NCBI GenBank assembly: GCA_024688685.1
Contig: JAILDX010000014.1
Location: 1-64,000 of the forward strand
DNA length: 64,000 bases
Direction of reading: 5' to 3'
From: Saccharofermentans sp.
Lineage (GTDB): Bacteria; Bacillota; Clostridia; Saccharofermentanales; Saccharofermentanaceae
The position numbers were made by a program, and so were the translations under genes. Positions 17,021-25,556 of the stretch are shown here, piece after piece. Under the pieces are notes generated by a model. That model ran no database searches. It saw only the letters and a program-made list of their open reading frames with translations, and was not told the origin of the DNA. Numbering within the stretch: the first letter of the stretch is position 1; each line of letters starts with the position of its first letter.

Positions 17021-17937
17021 TGCTTCTGAACTTTCTGAAGATGGAACTTTACAGACTCCTTAAGATGAAGAGTACATATGTAATGGTGATCATAGTATTC
17101 CTCGGTACTTTCATCTATAACTTTGTCATCCTGGGTCTTGATTTCGAAGCACTGCTGGGTCAGGCGATGGCTGGAACGATTACGACAGGATATGATACTG
17201 AGGTTGATGTTGATTATTATGAGGATGATGGCTATGACGTTTTCACAGGTGGTTATGATGGTCAGGACACAGGTGAGAAGAGGTCTGTTATCGGTGTCGG
17301 CATTTTCCATTACAACACTGTAAACGAGACATACCAGATGAACCTGCAGGGACTTATACCGCTCCTGCTGCTGGCAATATTGTTCGGGCTGTTCTACGGG
17401 AATGATTATTCCTCCCACGTAAACAAGAATTACACGATCATCAACGGGCGCAGATGGGTTGGCTTTACTGCCAAGACTCTGGCCTGCATGATCTACTGCC
17501 TTGCATTCCATCTCCTCATATGGATCATCTGCTTCCTGAGCCATGTGTTCTGGGCTGACAGCATCAACCCCGGATTCACTCTTAGCGCTTTGATCTATAT
17601 CCCGGTAACGTATCTTGTTACCATAACGATCATGGTCATGATCGGATTTGTCTCGACTCTGTTCAAGAGCAAGGCAGCAGGAATTACTTATGGAGTGCTC
17701 GTATCCATTGGCACTCTGAGCCTGCCGATAAGGATCGCGGATTATATAATCTCTTACAAGTACGGATGGACGGATTTCTCACTGAATTACTTTATTCCGT
17801 CACGTATGCTCGCGACGCTGGAAGTGGGTACAAATGGAAAATTAGTGCTAATTGCTGTAATTTGTGCGATAATCTATGCTGTATCAGCATTTTTTGGCAG
17901 TTTGGCATTTTTGAAAAAACGTGACCTGACGACGTAA
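17020..17937 (+). CDS. ABC-2 type permease
   Basis: The 305-residue membrane partner has a first helix at residues ~20-40, an unusually acidic and Tyr-rich extracytoplasmic loop of ~65 residues (TEVDVDYYEDDGYDVF...), then five helices from ~108 on. The family is the ABC-2 permease type paired with BcrA-like ATPases. The acidic loop could contact a cationic substrate such as an antimicrobial peptide, but this is only a guess. It is translationally linked to the ATPase by a one-base overlap. Confidence 0.88.
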   Translation: MLLNFLKMELYRLLKMKSTYVMVIIVFLGTFIYNFVILGLDFEALLGQAMAGTITTGYDTEVDVDYYEDDGYDVFTGGYDGQDTGEKRSVIGVGIFHYNTVNETYQMNLQGLIPLLLLAILFGLFYGNDYSSHVNKNYTIINGRRWVGFTAKTLACMIYCLAFHLLIWIICFLSHVFWADSINPGFTLSALIYIPVTYLVTITIMVMIGFVSTLFKSKAAGITYGVLVSIGTLSLPIRIADYIISYKYGWTDFSLNYFIPSRMLATLEVGTNGKLVLIAVICAIIYAVSAFFGSLAFLKKRDLTT

Positions 17938-17958
17938 ACCTTATAGGAGCTTACAAAG

Positions 17959-18873
17959 ATGAATGAAGCGGACATTAGTAAGATAGTTCTCGAGACGATC
18001 GGAAAGTATTCACAGGATACTGTCTATTTTAAGGATAAAGATTCCAAGTTTATCTGGGTCACGGAGAGCCATGCTAAGCAGGTTGGCGCCAAGAGTTCCA
18101 CTGAGATGGTAGGCAAGAGCGACTTCGATTATTTCCCTAAGGATTTTGCACAGTCGGCCAAGGATACTGAGATGACTATCATGGCTTCAGGTCAGGCGCT
18201 GGTAAACATGACGGAAGAGCTCGTCCTCGATGATGATACTATCAGATACTTTATGGCATCCAAATATCCGCTCTATGATGCAGACGGCAAGATAATCGGT
18301 ACATGGGGCATGAGCAGGGACATAACGGATCACCTGAAGCTGGAGAACGATCTTCAGCAGTCCCTTGTAAAGCTTCAGCGCCTTGCACGTGTTGATGACC
18401 TCAGCGGTCTTTATAACAGACGTTACTTCTATGAGAAGCTCGATAAGATGTCCTGCTTCTATTCAGACAGACAGGAAGAGGGAAGCTTCTCCCTCATAGT
18501 TATCGATGTTGATGACATGACACTGGTAAATGAACAGTATGGTCAGCAGAATGGCGACATGTTCCTCAGAACGATCGCTTCGATCATGCTCAGCAACTGC
18601 AGAAAGCCGGATACGTGCTTCAGAACAGGCGGCGACGAGTTCGCTGTAATCCTTCCGGGATGCGACAAGCTTGCTGCACTGGGTATTGCAAAGCGTATCG
18701 TAGAGGCTGTTGCCGGGACTCCCGTAAGGCTTGACGGATGTATAGGCAAGATCACTATATCTGCCGGTGTTGCAGCTTATGATAAGAACTCCAATCTCGA
18801 AGAGTTCCTCAGCAACGCTGAGCGCAAGCTGAACAAGTCAAAGCGTAACGGTAAGAATCAGGCTTCCATGTAA
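17959..18873 (+). CDS. PAS-GGDEF diguanylate cyclase, cytoplasmic
   Basis: The 304-residue protein has a PAS domain (residues ~10-125; YFKDKDSKFIWVTESHA, then GTWGMSRDITDH) followed by GGDEF (~140-304). The active site is RTGGDEF, and a classical I-site RKPD stands five residues before it, so product inhibition is expected. No membrane helix is present. The ATG follows AGGAG. It is the second cyclase in 4 kb and lies just after the ABC exporter. Confidence 0.93.
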   Translation: MNEADISKIVLETIGKYSQDTVYFKDKDSKFIWVTESHAKQVGAKSSTEMVGKSDFDYFPKDFAQSAKDTEMTIMASGQALVNMTEELVLDDDTIRYFMASKYPLYDADGKIIGTWGMSRDITDHLKLENDLQQSLVKLQRLARVDDLSGLYNRRYFYEKLDKMSCFYSDRQEEGSFSLIVIDVDDMTLVNEQYGQQNGDMFLRTIASIMLSNCRKPDTCFRTGGDEFAVILPGCDKLAALGIAKRIVEAVAGTPVRLDGCIGKITISAGVAAYDKNSNLEEFLSNAERKLNKSKRNGKNQASM

Positions 18874-19009
18874 TCTGTTTTTGTCCGGCCGGCCAGCCGG
18901 GCGCTCCTGATCAAGAGAAACAAGTGTGGTGTGTGGTGGGCATGGAGGATAACTCCTGATCAGGGCCCGATTGTTATTTGGCCGGTTCAAACTGATCCGG
19001 TTGTATAAG
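18874..19009. other. Intergenic stretch without gene
   Basis: It contains a GC-rich CCGGCCGGCCAGCCGG run and two copies of CTCCTGATCA about 50 bases apart. No T-tract follows the GC-rich hairpin on either strand, so I do not call a terminator. Confidence 0.4.
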
Positions 19010-19216
19010 TCAGGCGCTCTGGCCTCTTCTGTACTGAATGGGACTCCTTGCTGCTGCCTGGCATGTCTGCTTCTTAACGGGGATCTTCGTAACCCTGGCA
19101 CGTCTTACGGGTGTGCGGTCAGATTCAGTCCTGCCCCAGTACTCAAAACTGTCCTTCACAGCCTTGGCAATAGCGAGAGATATAAAGAAAAACAACATTA
19201 CTTCCATTGGTGACAT
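19010..19216 (-). CDS. Small membrane protein with basic tail
   Basis: The 68 residues comprise one N-terminal hydrophobic helix (MEVMLFFFISLAIAKAV) and an Arg/Lys-rich tail (about 14 basic residues). A good site, AAGGAG, lies before the ATG, and the codons look like those of the neighbours. Upstream on the same strand lie GAACAAA motifs and the inverted repeat GCGTTTT/AAAACGC (about 19230-19255), possibly an operator. It recalls small one-helix stress proteins, but I see no family match. It may equally be a chance frame in a 650-base region. Confidence 0.5.
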   Translation of the reverse strand: MSPMEVMLFFFISLAIAKAVKDSFEYWGRTESDRTPVRRARVTKIPVKKQTCQAAARSPIQYRRGQSA

Positions 19217-19347
19217 ATCTTTGCTCCTTCTGCGTTTTGTTCACTTCAAAACGCTCGTTTGTTCTTTTGTGTATACTATAGCATAGGTTATGGGACAATA
19301 AAAGGACAGCTGAACAAAAAAGAACAAATATTTACACTTTTTCTCTG

Positions 19348-19375
19348 TTGACAAACATATATGAGATGTTATATT
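19348..19375 (+). promoter_or_regulatory. Promoter of the queuosine operon
   Basis: A -35 box TTGACA (19348-19353), a 16-base spacer and TG-T-TATATT (-10 at 19370-19375). Transcription should start near 19382 and give a ~145-base leader before the yhhQ ATG. Confidence 0.8.
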
Positions 19376-19406
19376 ACCTTCGCGAGGCTTATTTACAGGC
19401 TTCCGC

Positions 19407-19450
19407 CGACAGTTCGTTTGTGCCATCCTGTCGTTAAAAAAATACCAGGA
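19407..19450 (+). promoter_or_regulatory. Candidate preQ1 riboswitch aptamer
   Basis: A perfect 6-bp stem CGACAG/CTGTCG (19407-19412, 19428-19433) encloses a 15-base loop starting TTCG and is followed by GTTAAAAAAATACCAGGA. This stem, short loop and A-rich tail is the plan of preQ1 class I aptamers. Position before yhhQ and queF supports it. The loop-tail pseudoknot is weak by eye, so the class (I or III) is open. A competing stem TCCTG (19426-19430)/CAGGA (19446-19450) could be the switch. Confidence 0.5.
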
Positions 19451-19473
19451 CAGTCATTTGATTGAATTTATTG

Positions 19474-19511
19474 AATGCGGTTCCTGCTTTACGGGCCGCA
19501 TTTTTGTTTTT
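19474..19511 (+). terminator. Leader terminator (attenuator) before yhhQ
   Basis: A 10-bp stem AATGCGGTTC/GGGCCGCATT with a nine-base loop runs straight into TTTTTGTTTTT. It ends 15 bases before the yhhQ start codon, so read-through must be controlled. The yhhQ ribosome binding site GGGAG lies just after it. Confidence 0.88.
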
Positions 19512-19526
19512 GGGAGTATTTTACTT

Positions 19527-20207
19527 ATGAAAGATGAAAAAACGATATCAAGACTGTTTATGTGCATGGGTGTTGTATTTATCACGTGCCTTCTGCTATC
19601 TAACCTGATTGCGGGTAAGATGTGGGCGGTTACGGAGAACATCACCCTGCCGGCTGCAGTCATTCTTTTTCCTGTAACATATATCCTTGGTGATGTCTTC
19701 ACCGAGGTTTACGGCTTCAGGAAGGCAAGATCGGTCATCTGGCTCGGGTTCATGTGCAGTTTCTTTGCCGTAATGGTATATCTTCTTACAATAGCCCTTC
19801 CTCATCCCGGATACTGGGAGAATCAGGAGGCATACGCGATAGTTATGGGAACGACTCCCAGAGTTGCCATTGCATCTTTTGCCGGCTATCTTTTCGGTGA
19901 GTTCTCAAACTCGATAATACTCTCAAGACTTAAGGTAGTGACAAAAGGGAAAAAACTCTGGATACGCACGATCGTTTCCACACTGATTGGCGAGGGCCTT
20001 GATTCTGTTATCTTCATCATGATCTCCTTCTGGGGAACGATGGAGAACTCTGTAGTGCTCAGGATGATCCTTTTCCAGTACCTGTTCAAAGTTTCGTATG
20101 AAATCATCTTTACACCTCTTACATATCTTGTTATAAAGAGAGTTAAGAAAGCTGAAAATATAGATGTATTTGATGAGAATATCAAGTATAACTTGCTGAA
20201 GAGGTGA
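19527..20207 (+). CDS. yhhQ: Queuosine precursor transporter (YhhQ/VUT family)
   Basis: The 226-residue protein has six or seven helices and matches the VUT family (PF02592), which imports preQ1/preQ0 or queuine-type bases. Landmarks are [19 protein letters not shown] with the acidic pair, and [18 protein letters not shown]. The start at 19527 is chosen from GGGAG ten bases upstream; a longer frame from 19458 would run through the leader terminator and is rejected. It is the first gene of the unit controlled by the leader and sits four bases before queF. Confidence 0.9.
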   Translation: MKDEKTISRLFMCMGVVFITCLLLSNLIAGKMWAVTENITLPAAVILFPVTYILGDVFTEVYGFRKARSVIWLGFMCSFFAVMVYLLTIALPHPGYWENQEAYAIVMGTTPRVAIASFAGYLFGEFSNSIILSRLKVVTKGKKLWIRTIVSTLIGEGLDSVIFIMISFWGTMENSVVLRMILFQYLFKVSYEIIFTPLTYLVIKRVKKAENIDVFDENIKYNLLKR

Positions 20208-20211
20208 TCAT

Positions 20212-20694
20212 ATGCGCGAGAAAGAAGGCCTTACACTGCTTGGCAACGCAAATACAAAGTACAGCTCGGATTATGATCCGTCAGTTCTTGAGACATTCGA
20301 GAACAAGCATCCCGGGAACGATTATTTTGTAAAGTTCAACTGTCCGGAGTTTACGAGTCTCTGTCCTATTACGGGACAGCCTGATTTCGCGACGATCACG
20401 ATCTCATATGTACCTTCGGTCAGAATGGTCGAGAGCAAGTCACTCAAGCTTTATCTTTTCTCTTTCCGCAACCATGGGGACTTCCACGAGGACTGCGTCA
20501 ATACCATTATGAAAGATCTGATCAAGCTGATGGATCCCAAGTATATAGAGGTGTGGGGCAAGTTTACTCCCAGGGGAGGTATCTCGATCGATCCCTACTG
20601 CAACTACGGCAAGCCCGGAACAAGGTGGGAGAAGGTTGCCGAAGACAGACTGTTCAATCATGACATGTACCCGGAGAATGTGGATAACAGATGA
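20212..20694 (+). CDS. queF: NADPH-dependent 7-cyano-7-deazaguanine reductase
   Basis: QueF reduces the nitrile of preQ0 to the aminomethyl of preQ1 in queuosine synthesis. The 160-residue length is that of the unimodular (Bacillus-type) QueF. The catalytic Cys stands in [11 protein letters not shown], and the family motif [15 protein letters not shown] and [12 protein letters not shown] are intact. It lies between the transporter and an unknown gene that overlaps it by four bases. No queC, queD, queE or tgt is seen in the window, so they must be elsewhere or the cell salvages preQ0. Confidence 0.95.
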   Translation: MREKEGLTLLGNANTKYSSDYDPSVLETFENKHPGNDYFVKFNCPEFTSLCPITGQPDFATITISYVPSVRMVESKSLKLYLFSFRNHGDFHEDCVNTIMKDLIKLMDPKYIEVWGKFTPRGGISIDPYCNYGKPGTRWEKVAEDRLFNHDMYPENVDNR

Positions 20695-21020
20695 GCAAGA
20701 CCAAGCATACAGTCATATATGTCGGACTTAATGACGGCGATACACATGAGCAGAAGTACAGTGTATCGCGTTATACGAACATCCTCAAAAATGTGTGCAA
20801 GAGCTACAAAGTTGCTTTTTCCGTCAGCATTGTGGACGGCGGTTATTTTCACGAAGACGGTACTTATGTTGAAGAGAAAACTCTCTCTCTTACCCTGATG
20901 GATACCGAGACCGGACTGGCAAAGGAGATCGCAAAGGACCTCTGTGCGTTCTTCAATCAGGAGAGCGTATTGATGACCGAATCAGAGGCTGAAGTATTTT
21001 TTATCAAAGAGAGTATTTAA
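20691..21020 (+). CDS. Unknown 109-residue protein in the queuosine operon
   Basis: No family was recognised. It is soluble, with alternating strands and helices, starting [20 protein letters not shown] and holding a [18 protein letters not shown] segment that looks like a beta hairpin with a helix after it. The ATG overlaps the queF stop by four bases, so it is translated with queF and may act in the same pathway. The next gene starts four bases after its stop. Confidence 0.7.
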   Translation: MSKTKHTVIYVGLNDGDTHEQKYSVSRYTNILKNVCKSYKVAFSVSIVDGGYFHEDGTYVEEKTLSLTLMDTETGLAKEIAKDLCAFFNQESVLMTESEAEVFFIKESI

Positions 21021-21024
21021 GTCG

Positions 21025-21699
21025 ATGGCAGGATATAAGATCCAGGCAGTAATCTTCGATCTTGACGGAACACTTACCGACACGGAGAAATACTACCAGG
21101 TCGCATGGCCCATGGCGATCGAGCATTTCGGTTACAAGTGCGAGCCGTGGATGCCACTGGAACTGCGGTCACTCGGAAGACCTTTTGCCCCGCTTCAGTT
21201 CAAAGAATGGTTCGGCGAGGATTTTGATTATTATAAGGTTCGCGATTACCGCAAACAGATAGTTAAGGAAATGATCGCAAAGGAAGGCATTCCCTTAAAG
21301 CCAGGCGCGGTCAGCATACTTAAATGGCTTAAGGAACAGGAGATAACCGTTGCCATGGCGACGGCGAACGGTTATGAAAGAACGAGTGGCTATCTGGACC
21401 GTATCGGGTTAAGGGAGTATTTCGACAGAATAATCTGCGCTGATATGGTAGAATATGGGAAACCCGCACCGGATATCTATGCGTATGCAGTCAGTCAGAT
21501 CGGAACGGATCCTGACAGGACGATCGCAGTGGAGGATTCTCCAAACGGTGTGAGGAGTGCATATAAGGCCGGACTTAAGGTCGTAATGGTTCCTGATCTG
21601 ACAGAACCTGATGATGAGATATCGGATATGCTTTACGCCTGTGTGGCAAAGCTTGATGATATCAGAGAACTGATATTAACGGAGGGGAGAGACATATGA
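21025..21699 (+). CDS. HAD-superfamily phosphatase/phosphoglucomutase-like
   Basis: The 224-residue protein is a HAD hydrolase with a helical cap of the beta-phosphoglucomutase/phosphatase type. Motif I is FDLDGTLTDTE, motif II is the Thr in AMATANG, motif III is the Lys in YGKPAPDIY, and motif IV is VEDSPNGVRSA. It dephosphorylates or mutates a small phosphorylated metabolite that the sequence does not reveal. It overlaps the VYGPP lipoprotein gene by four bases. Confidence 0.92.
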   Translation: MAGYKIQAVIFDLDGTLTDTEKYYQVAWPMAIEHFGYKCEPWMPLELRSLGRPFAPLQFKEWFGEDFDYYKVRDYRKQIVKEMIAKEGIPLKPGAVSILKWLKEQEITVAMATANGYERTSGYLDRIGLREYFDRIICADMVEYGKPAPDIYAYAVSQIGTDPDRTIAVEDSPNGVRSAYKAGLKVVMVPDLTEPDDEISDMLYACVAKLDDIRELILTEGRDI

Positions 21700-22013
21700 A
21701 GAAGCCGAATAAAAAAGGTGCAACTGCTGCCAAGATAGTAGCCGGCATAGCTGCAACACTTCTGATGGGAAGCAATATCAACGGTTGTGTGTACGGACCG
21801 CCCCTCAACATTAATGGCGATGTATACGGACCTCCGCCGACAGACGAGACAGAAGAGATTGACGGGACGGACTCTGCTGACGAGACCGGTGAGACATACG
21901 GGTCTGACGTCAATATGAACGAAGATGTATACGGTCCTCCGCAGGGCGATTTCTATGCGGATGAGAATGAACAGGATTGCGTTTACGGTCCGCCGGCGGC
22001 AAATGATGAATAA
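21696..22013 (+). CDS. Lipoprotein-like putative RiPP precursor with four VYGPP repeats
   Basis: The 105 residues comprise a basic start, a hydrophobic stretch (residues ~14-25) and a lipobox-like INGC with Cys31. An acidic region follows that carries VYGPP four times: CVYGPP at 31-36, DVYGPP at 42-47, DVYGPP at 77-82 and CVYGPP at 95-100, with a degenerate ETYGSD at 66-71. The residues before them also repeat (NINGC, NINGD, NMNED, NEQDC). It is followed, with an 11-base overlap, by a radical SAM/SPASM enzyme. This is the arrangement of radical-SAM-modified peptide systems, including the rSAM/lipoprotein type known from Bacteroidetes with a YG-x-P motif near the lipid Cys. Modification is inferred, not shown. 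Confidence 0.8.
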   Translation: MKKPNKKGATAAKIVAGIAATLLMGSNINGCVYGPPLNINGDVYGPPPTDETEEIDGTDSADETGETYGSDVNMNEDVYGPPQGDFYADENEQDCVYGPPAANDE

Positions 22014-23109
22014 AGTCAATCCTGTAATTGCAAAGGTCAAGAAAGACCATCTTCAAAGGCTATCCGATTATGTGGACGGCCTTTATAATCAGCCGCAGTT
22101 AAGACATCTTTTCTTCGAGCTTACAACTGCATGCAACGAGCGCTGTTTTCATTGCGGAAGCAATTGCGATGTGCCGCAGCCGGATGAGCTGACTACAGAA
22201 GAATACAAGCGGATCCTCGATCAGATCAAAGAGGATTTTGACATCAGCAAGATCCTACTCTGCATAACAGGCGGAGAGCCTCTCCTGAGGAGAGACTTTT
22301 TCGAGATAATGAATTATGCGAATGAGCTCGGTTTTAAGTGGGGGATGACGAGCAACGCAACGCTTATCACCAAGGACGTGGCAAAGAGACTGGCTGATGC
22401 GGGAATGAGAACTGTTTCTGTCTCGATCGACGGCCTTCAGGAGACTCATGACAGGCTGCGCGGAATGCCCAGAGCGTATGAACTGGCGATGCGCGGAGTT
22501 CAGAATCTGATAGACGAGAATGCCTTCGATGCCATTCAGATAACGAGTGTTTTTAATCACGAGAACATCAAAGAGATAGATGCCATGTTTGAGATTATGA
22601 AGGGGATAGATATCGACTCATGGAGAGTGATCAATCTCGAGCCTATCGGAAGAGCGCTCCTGAGACCTGAACTGATGTGTACTGATGAGGATCTCGTCAC
22701 GCTTTTCGAGTTCATAAGGAAGGCGCGTAAGGAGGATTATCCCGTCATGTACGGCTGCAGCCATTACCTCGGGCTGGATTATGAGGTCGAGGTCAGGGAA
22801 TGGTACTGGCTCTGCAATGCAGGAGTTTACACGGCGAGCATAATGAGCAATGGTGATATCGGAGCATGTCTTGATATCGAGAGAAGGCCGGATCTTGTTC
22901 AGGGCAATATCAGGAAGGACCGTTTCAGGGATGTCTGGGATAATCAGTTTAAGATATTCCGCCGCGATAAGTCAGAGGACTGCGCAAAGTGCCGCGAGTG
23001 TGAGCACAGGCGGTTCTGCAGGGGCGATGCGTATCATTCATGGAATTATGATAAGAATGAACCTCTCGTATGCATGAGGGGAATACTTTTTGACAAGGAG
23101 ATGCCTTAA
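22003..23109 (+). CDS. Radical SAM/SPASM enzyme, putative peptide maturase
   Basis: The 368-residue enzyme begins at one of two adjacent ATGs (22003 or 22006) inside the end of the repeat-protein gene. The radical SAM cluster motif is CNERCFHC (Cx3Cx2C), followed by the SAM-binding ITGGEPLLR. The C-terminal SPASM region has many Cys (LCNAGVYTASI, IGACLD, CAKCRECEHRRFCRG, VCM) able to hold auxiliary 4Fe-4S clusters. SPASM proteins next to small repeat proteins usually install cross-links or other changes in the peptide. Here the four VYGPP units are the obvious target. Its stop overlaps the nfo start by one base. Confidence 0.92.
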   Translation: MMNKVNPVIAKVKKDHLQRLSDYVDGLYNQPQLRHLFFELTTACNERCFHCGSNCDVPQPDELTTEEYKRILDQIKEDFDISKILLCITGGEPLLRRDFFEIMNYANELGFKWGMTSNATLITKDVAKRLADAGMRTVSVSIDGLQETHDRLRGMPRAYELAMRGVQNLIDENAFDAIQITSVFNHENIKEIDAMFEIMKGIDIDSWRVINLEPIGRALLRPELMCTDEDLVTLFEFIRKARKEDYPVMYGCSHYLGLDYEVEVREWYWLCNAGVYTASIMSNGDIGACLDIERRPDLVQGNIRKDRFRDVWDNQFKIFRRDKSEDCAKCRECEHRRFCRGDAYHSWNYDKNEPLVCMRGILFDKEMP

Positions 23110-23939
23110 TGATCAATATCGGTTGTCATCTGTCCAGTTCGGGCGGATTTCTGGCTATGGGAAGGCACGCTGTGGAACTCGGAGCGGATACTTTTGCGTT
23201 TTTTACGCGTAATCCGAGAGGCGGTTCCGCAAAGGAGATAGATTCCAAAGATGCGGAAGCTCTTATCAGATATATGAAGGAGAATGATTTCGGAAAGCTT
23301 GTCGCTCATGCACCGTATACGATGAATGTGTGCGCCGAGAAGGAGAGCATCAGGGAGTTCTCGTGGAATATGCTGGCCGAGGATCTCGACAGGATGCAGT
23401 TTGTTCCGGGCAATTACTATAATTTCCATCCGGGTTCCCATGTCGGACAGGGTGTGGAGAAGGCGGTACCGATGATCGCGGATGCGCTTAACAACGCGCT
23501 TAAGCCGGAACACGATACCATTGTTCTTCTTGAGACGATGGCAGGCAAGGGTTCTGAGGTCGGAAGGACTTTTGATGAACTGGCTGAGATTATCAGCAGG
23601 GTCGAACTCAAGGAGAAGGTCGGAGTCTGTTTCGACACATGCCACACATGGGACGGCGGATATGATAATGTCGGTGATTTTGACGGGGTGCTGAGCGAGT
23701 TCGATAAGGTCATCGGCCTGGACAGACTCTATGCAGTCCACCTCAACGACAGCAAGAATGACCGCGATACGCATAAGGACCGTCATGAAGTGATCGGAGG
23801 CGGTTTTCTGGGGGAGGATGCAATCCGTAACATTGTTACACATCCTTTATTACAAGGGAAACCGTTTATTCTGGAGACACCCAACGAGGATCCCGGATAC
23901 AAGAAGGAAATCGCACTTATCAGGAGCTTTTTTGAATGA
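23109..23939 (+). CDS. nfo: Endonuclease IV (deoxyribonuclease IV)
   Basis: The 276-residue AP endonuclease cuts DNA 5' to abasic sites in base excision repair. The trinuclear zinc ligands stand in the usual blocks: NFHPGSHVG, VLLETMAG, CFDTCHTWDGGYD, VHLNDSKND, DRHEVIGGGFLG and FILETPNED. Length is normal. It is joined to the radical SAM gene by a one-base overlap and to the next gene by four bases; the functional link with the operon is not obvious. Confidence 0.97.
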   Translation: MINIGCHLSSSGGFLAMGRHAVELGADTFAFFTRNPRGGSAKEIDSKDAEALIRYMKENDFGKLVAHAPYTMNVCAEKESIREFSWNMLAEDLDRMQFVPGNYYNFHPGSHVGQGVEKAVPMIADALNNALKPEHDTIVLLETMAGKGSEVGRTFDELAEIISRVELKEKVGVCFDTCHTWDGGYDNVGDFDGVLSEFDKVIGLDRLYAVHLNDSKNDRDTHKDRHEVIGGGFLGEDAIRNIVTHPLLQGKPFILETPNEDPGYKKEIALIRSFFE

Positions 23940-25555
23940 AACGACTTAGTGCAAAGAAGCTGCTGAAGGATTCCTGGAAGTCTTTCAGGATAAAATACTT
24001 TATGAATGTCCTGATCGTTTTCGTAGCAGGGCTTATCGTCGGAGGTTATTCTCTCAGCACAGGTCTTGGAACGATAGGGACAAAGACGACTGATGCCGCG
24101 GCCCTTCAGGCGAAGCTGATAACGGAAAGATCTACCGGAAGCTCAAATGCGGAAGCACTTGAATCGTTTCTTACCTCGCAGGAGATAATCAAGATCAATC
24201 CTGAAGCCATGACCACGGGAGAACATTATACAAAGGGTGTCCTTTCTGTCTTTGTCAACCAGATATCCACTTCGGGAAGCCTCGTATTCGGCGTGCTGAA
24301 TGGTGTAAATACACTCGTATTCAAGGGGGCCGTCGGGAGATCCGTCGTCATATTTGTCTTTTCCGTCATCATGGTGCTGTTCGGCATCTTCGTGAAGAAT
24401 ATAATCCATGTCGGTAAATGCAGATTTTTCCTTGAACACAGAAGATATTCCGATACGAAGGGCGACGCGCTGCTCTTTGTGTACAAGTACGGCAAGACAG
24501 CCAATGTTGCTAAGGTAATGTTCCTGAGGGATATCTTTCAGGCTCTCTGGAACTTCACGATCATCGGAGGGTTTATAAAGAATTACGAGTATTCAATGAT
24601 ACCCTATATCCTCGCTGAGAATCCCTCGATCGGATGGAAAGATGCCTTTGCCCTCTCAAAGCAGCTTACAATGGGCGATAAGAGGACACTGTTCATGATG
24701 GATGTTATCTACAGTGTCGGATATGTTCTTTCTATTTTTACTTACAATCTCGTCTCTGTATTCCTTCTCGATCCTTACAGAGAGTGTGCCTATGCCGAAG
24801 CTTATATGACACTGCGTGAAGCAAAGAGAAATGTGGTCGAGAAGGCAAACGAACTCCTGAACGACAGGATACTTGCAGTTGTTAATGTGACTGCCGGAGT
24901 ATATCCGGAATCAGCTTTCCCGCTTCCCGTTCCGCACAAGCGCAGATGGATCAAGATCGATTACGACCGCAAATATGCTTTCTGGACAATAGTCCTGCTG
25001 TTCTTCTCCTATTCGCTCGTCGGCTACATATGGGAAGTATTCTACACGCTTCTCAACGAAGGTCTTCTTGTTAACCGCGGCACTATGACAGGCCCGTGGC
25101 TCCCGATCTACGGTGTCGGCGGAATGATAATCATCGTTGTTCTGAGACCTCTCAGAAAAAATCCCTTCCTGATGTTCGGAGGGACGTTTGTTGCCTGCGG
25201 TGCTCTGGAATATTTTGCCTCATGGCTTCTCGAGGTACTCTTCCACACGAAATGGTGGGACTATCAGGGATACTTCCTCAACATCAACGGACGTATCTGC
25301 CTTGAGGGACTTCTTGTCTTTGGACTTGCAGGAGTTGCGTTTACATATGTGTTCTCACCGCTTCTCGATAACCTGTACGCAAAGATAAAGATGCCGTATA
25401 AGAAATACATCGGAATAGTTCTTCTCGTTCTCTTTTCCATCGACCTTGTATTTTCTTTCTTCCATCCGAATCAGGGAGCAGGTGTTACATACGGCGAAGG
25501 CGGAATGGGCGCTGATACGGTAGTTATAGAGAGCACGGAGACGACAGAGGGATAA
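23936..25555 (+). CDS. DUF975 / CmpB-type fusion membrane protein
   Basis: This 539-residue protein joins two known membrane families. Residues ~5-310 resemble DUF975 (RCRFFLEHRRYSDTK-type motif, IIGGFIKNYEYSMIPYILAE, FLLDPYRECAYAEAY). Residues ~340-500 resemble the CmpB-type putative ABC transporter permease family (SYSLVGYIWEVFY, GPWLPIYGVGG, ALEYFASWLLEVLFHTKWWD). A short acidic tail follows. Neither family has a firm function. It overlaps nfo by four bases and is one base from the receiver gene. Confidence 0.85.
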   Translation: MKRLSAKKLLKDSWKSFRIKYFMNVLIVFVAGLIVGGYSLSTGLGTIGTKTTDAAALQAKLITERSTGSSNAEALESFLTSQEIIKINPEAMTTGEHYTKGVLSVFVNQISTSGSLVFGVLNGVNTLVFKGAVGRSVVIFVFSVIMVLFGIFVKNIIHVGKCRFFLEHRRYSDTKGDALLFVYKYGKTANVAKVMFLRDIFQALWNFTIIGGFIKNYEYSMIPYILAENPSIGWKDAFALSKQLTMGDKRTLFMMDVIYSVGYVLSIFTYNLVSVFLLDPYRECAYAEAYMTLREAKRNVVEKANELLNDRILAVVNVTAGVYPESAFPLPVPHKRRWIKIDYDRKYAFWTIVLLFFSYSLVGYIWEVFYTLLNEGLLVNRGTMTGPWLPIYGVGGMIIIVVLRPLRKNPFLMFGGTFVACGALEYFASWLLEVLFHTKWWDYQGYFLNINGRICLEGLLVFGLAGVAFTYVFSPLLDNLYAKIKMPYKKYIGIVLLVLFSIDLVFSFFHPNQGAGVTYGEGGMGADTVVIESTETTEG

Positions 25556-25556
25556 T

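Noticed and set aside
18874..18910. GC-rich CCGGCCGGCCAGCCGG run as a terminator
   Set aside because: No T-tract follows on either strand.
19220..19330. GAACAAA motifs as LexA (SOS) boxes
   Set aside because: The sequence lacks the CGAAC-N4-GTTCG plan; only loose half-site likeness remains.
19458..19526. Upstream extension of the yhhQ frame
   Set aside because: It would translate through the leader terminator; GGGAG before the ATG at 19527 is far better.
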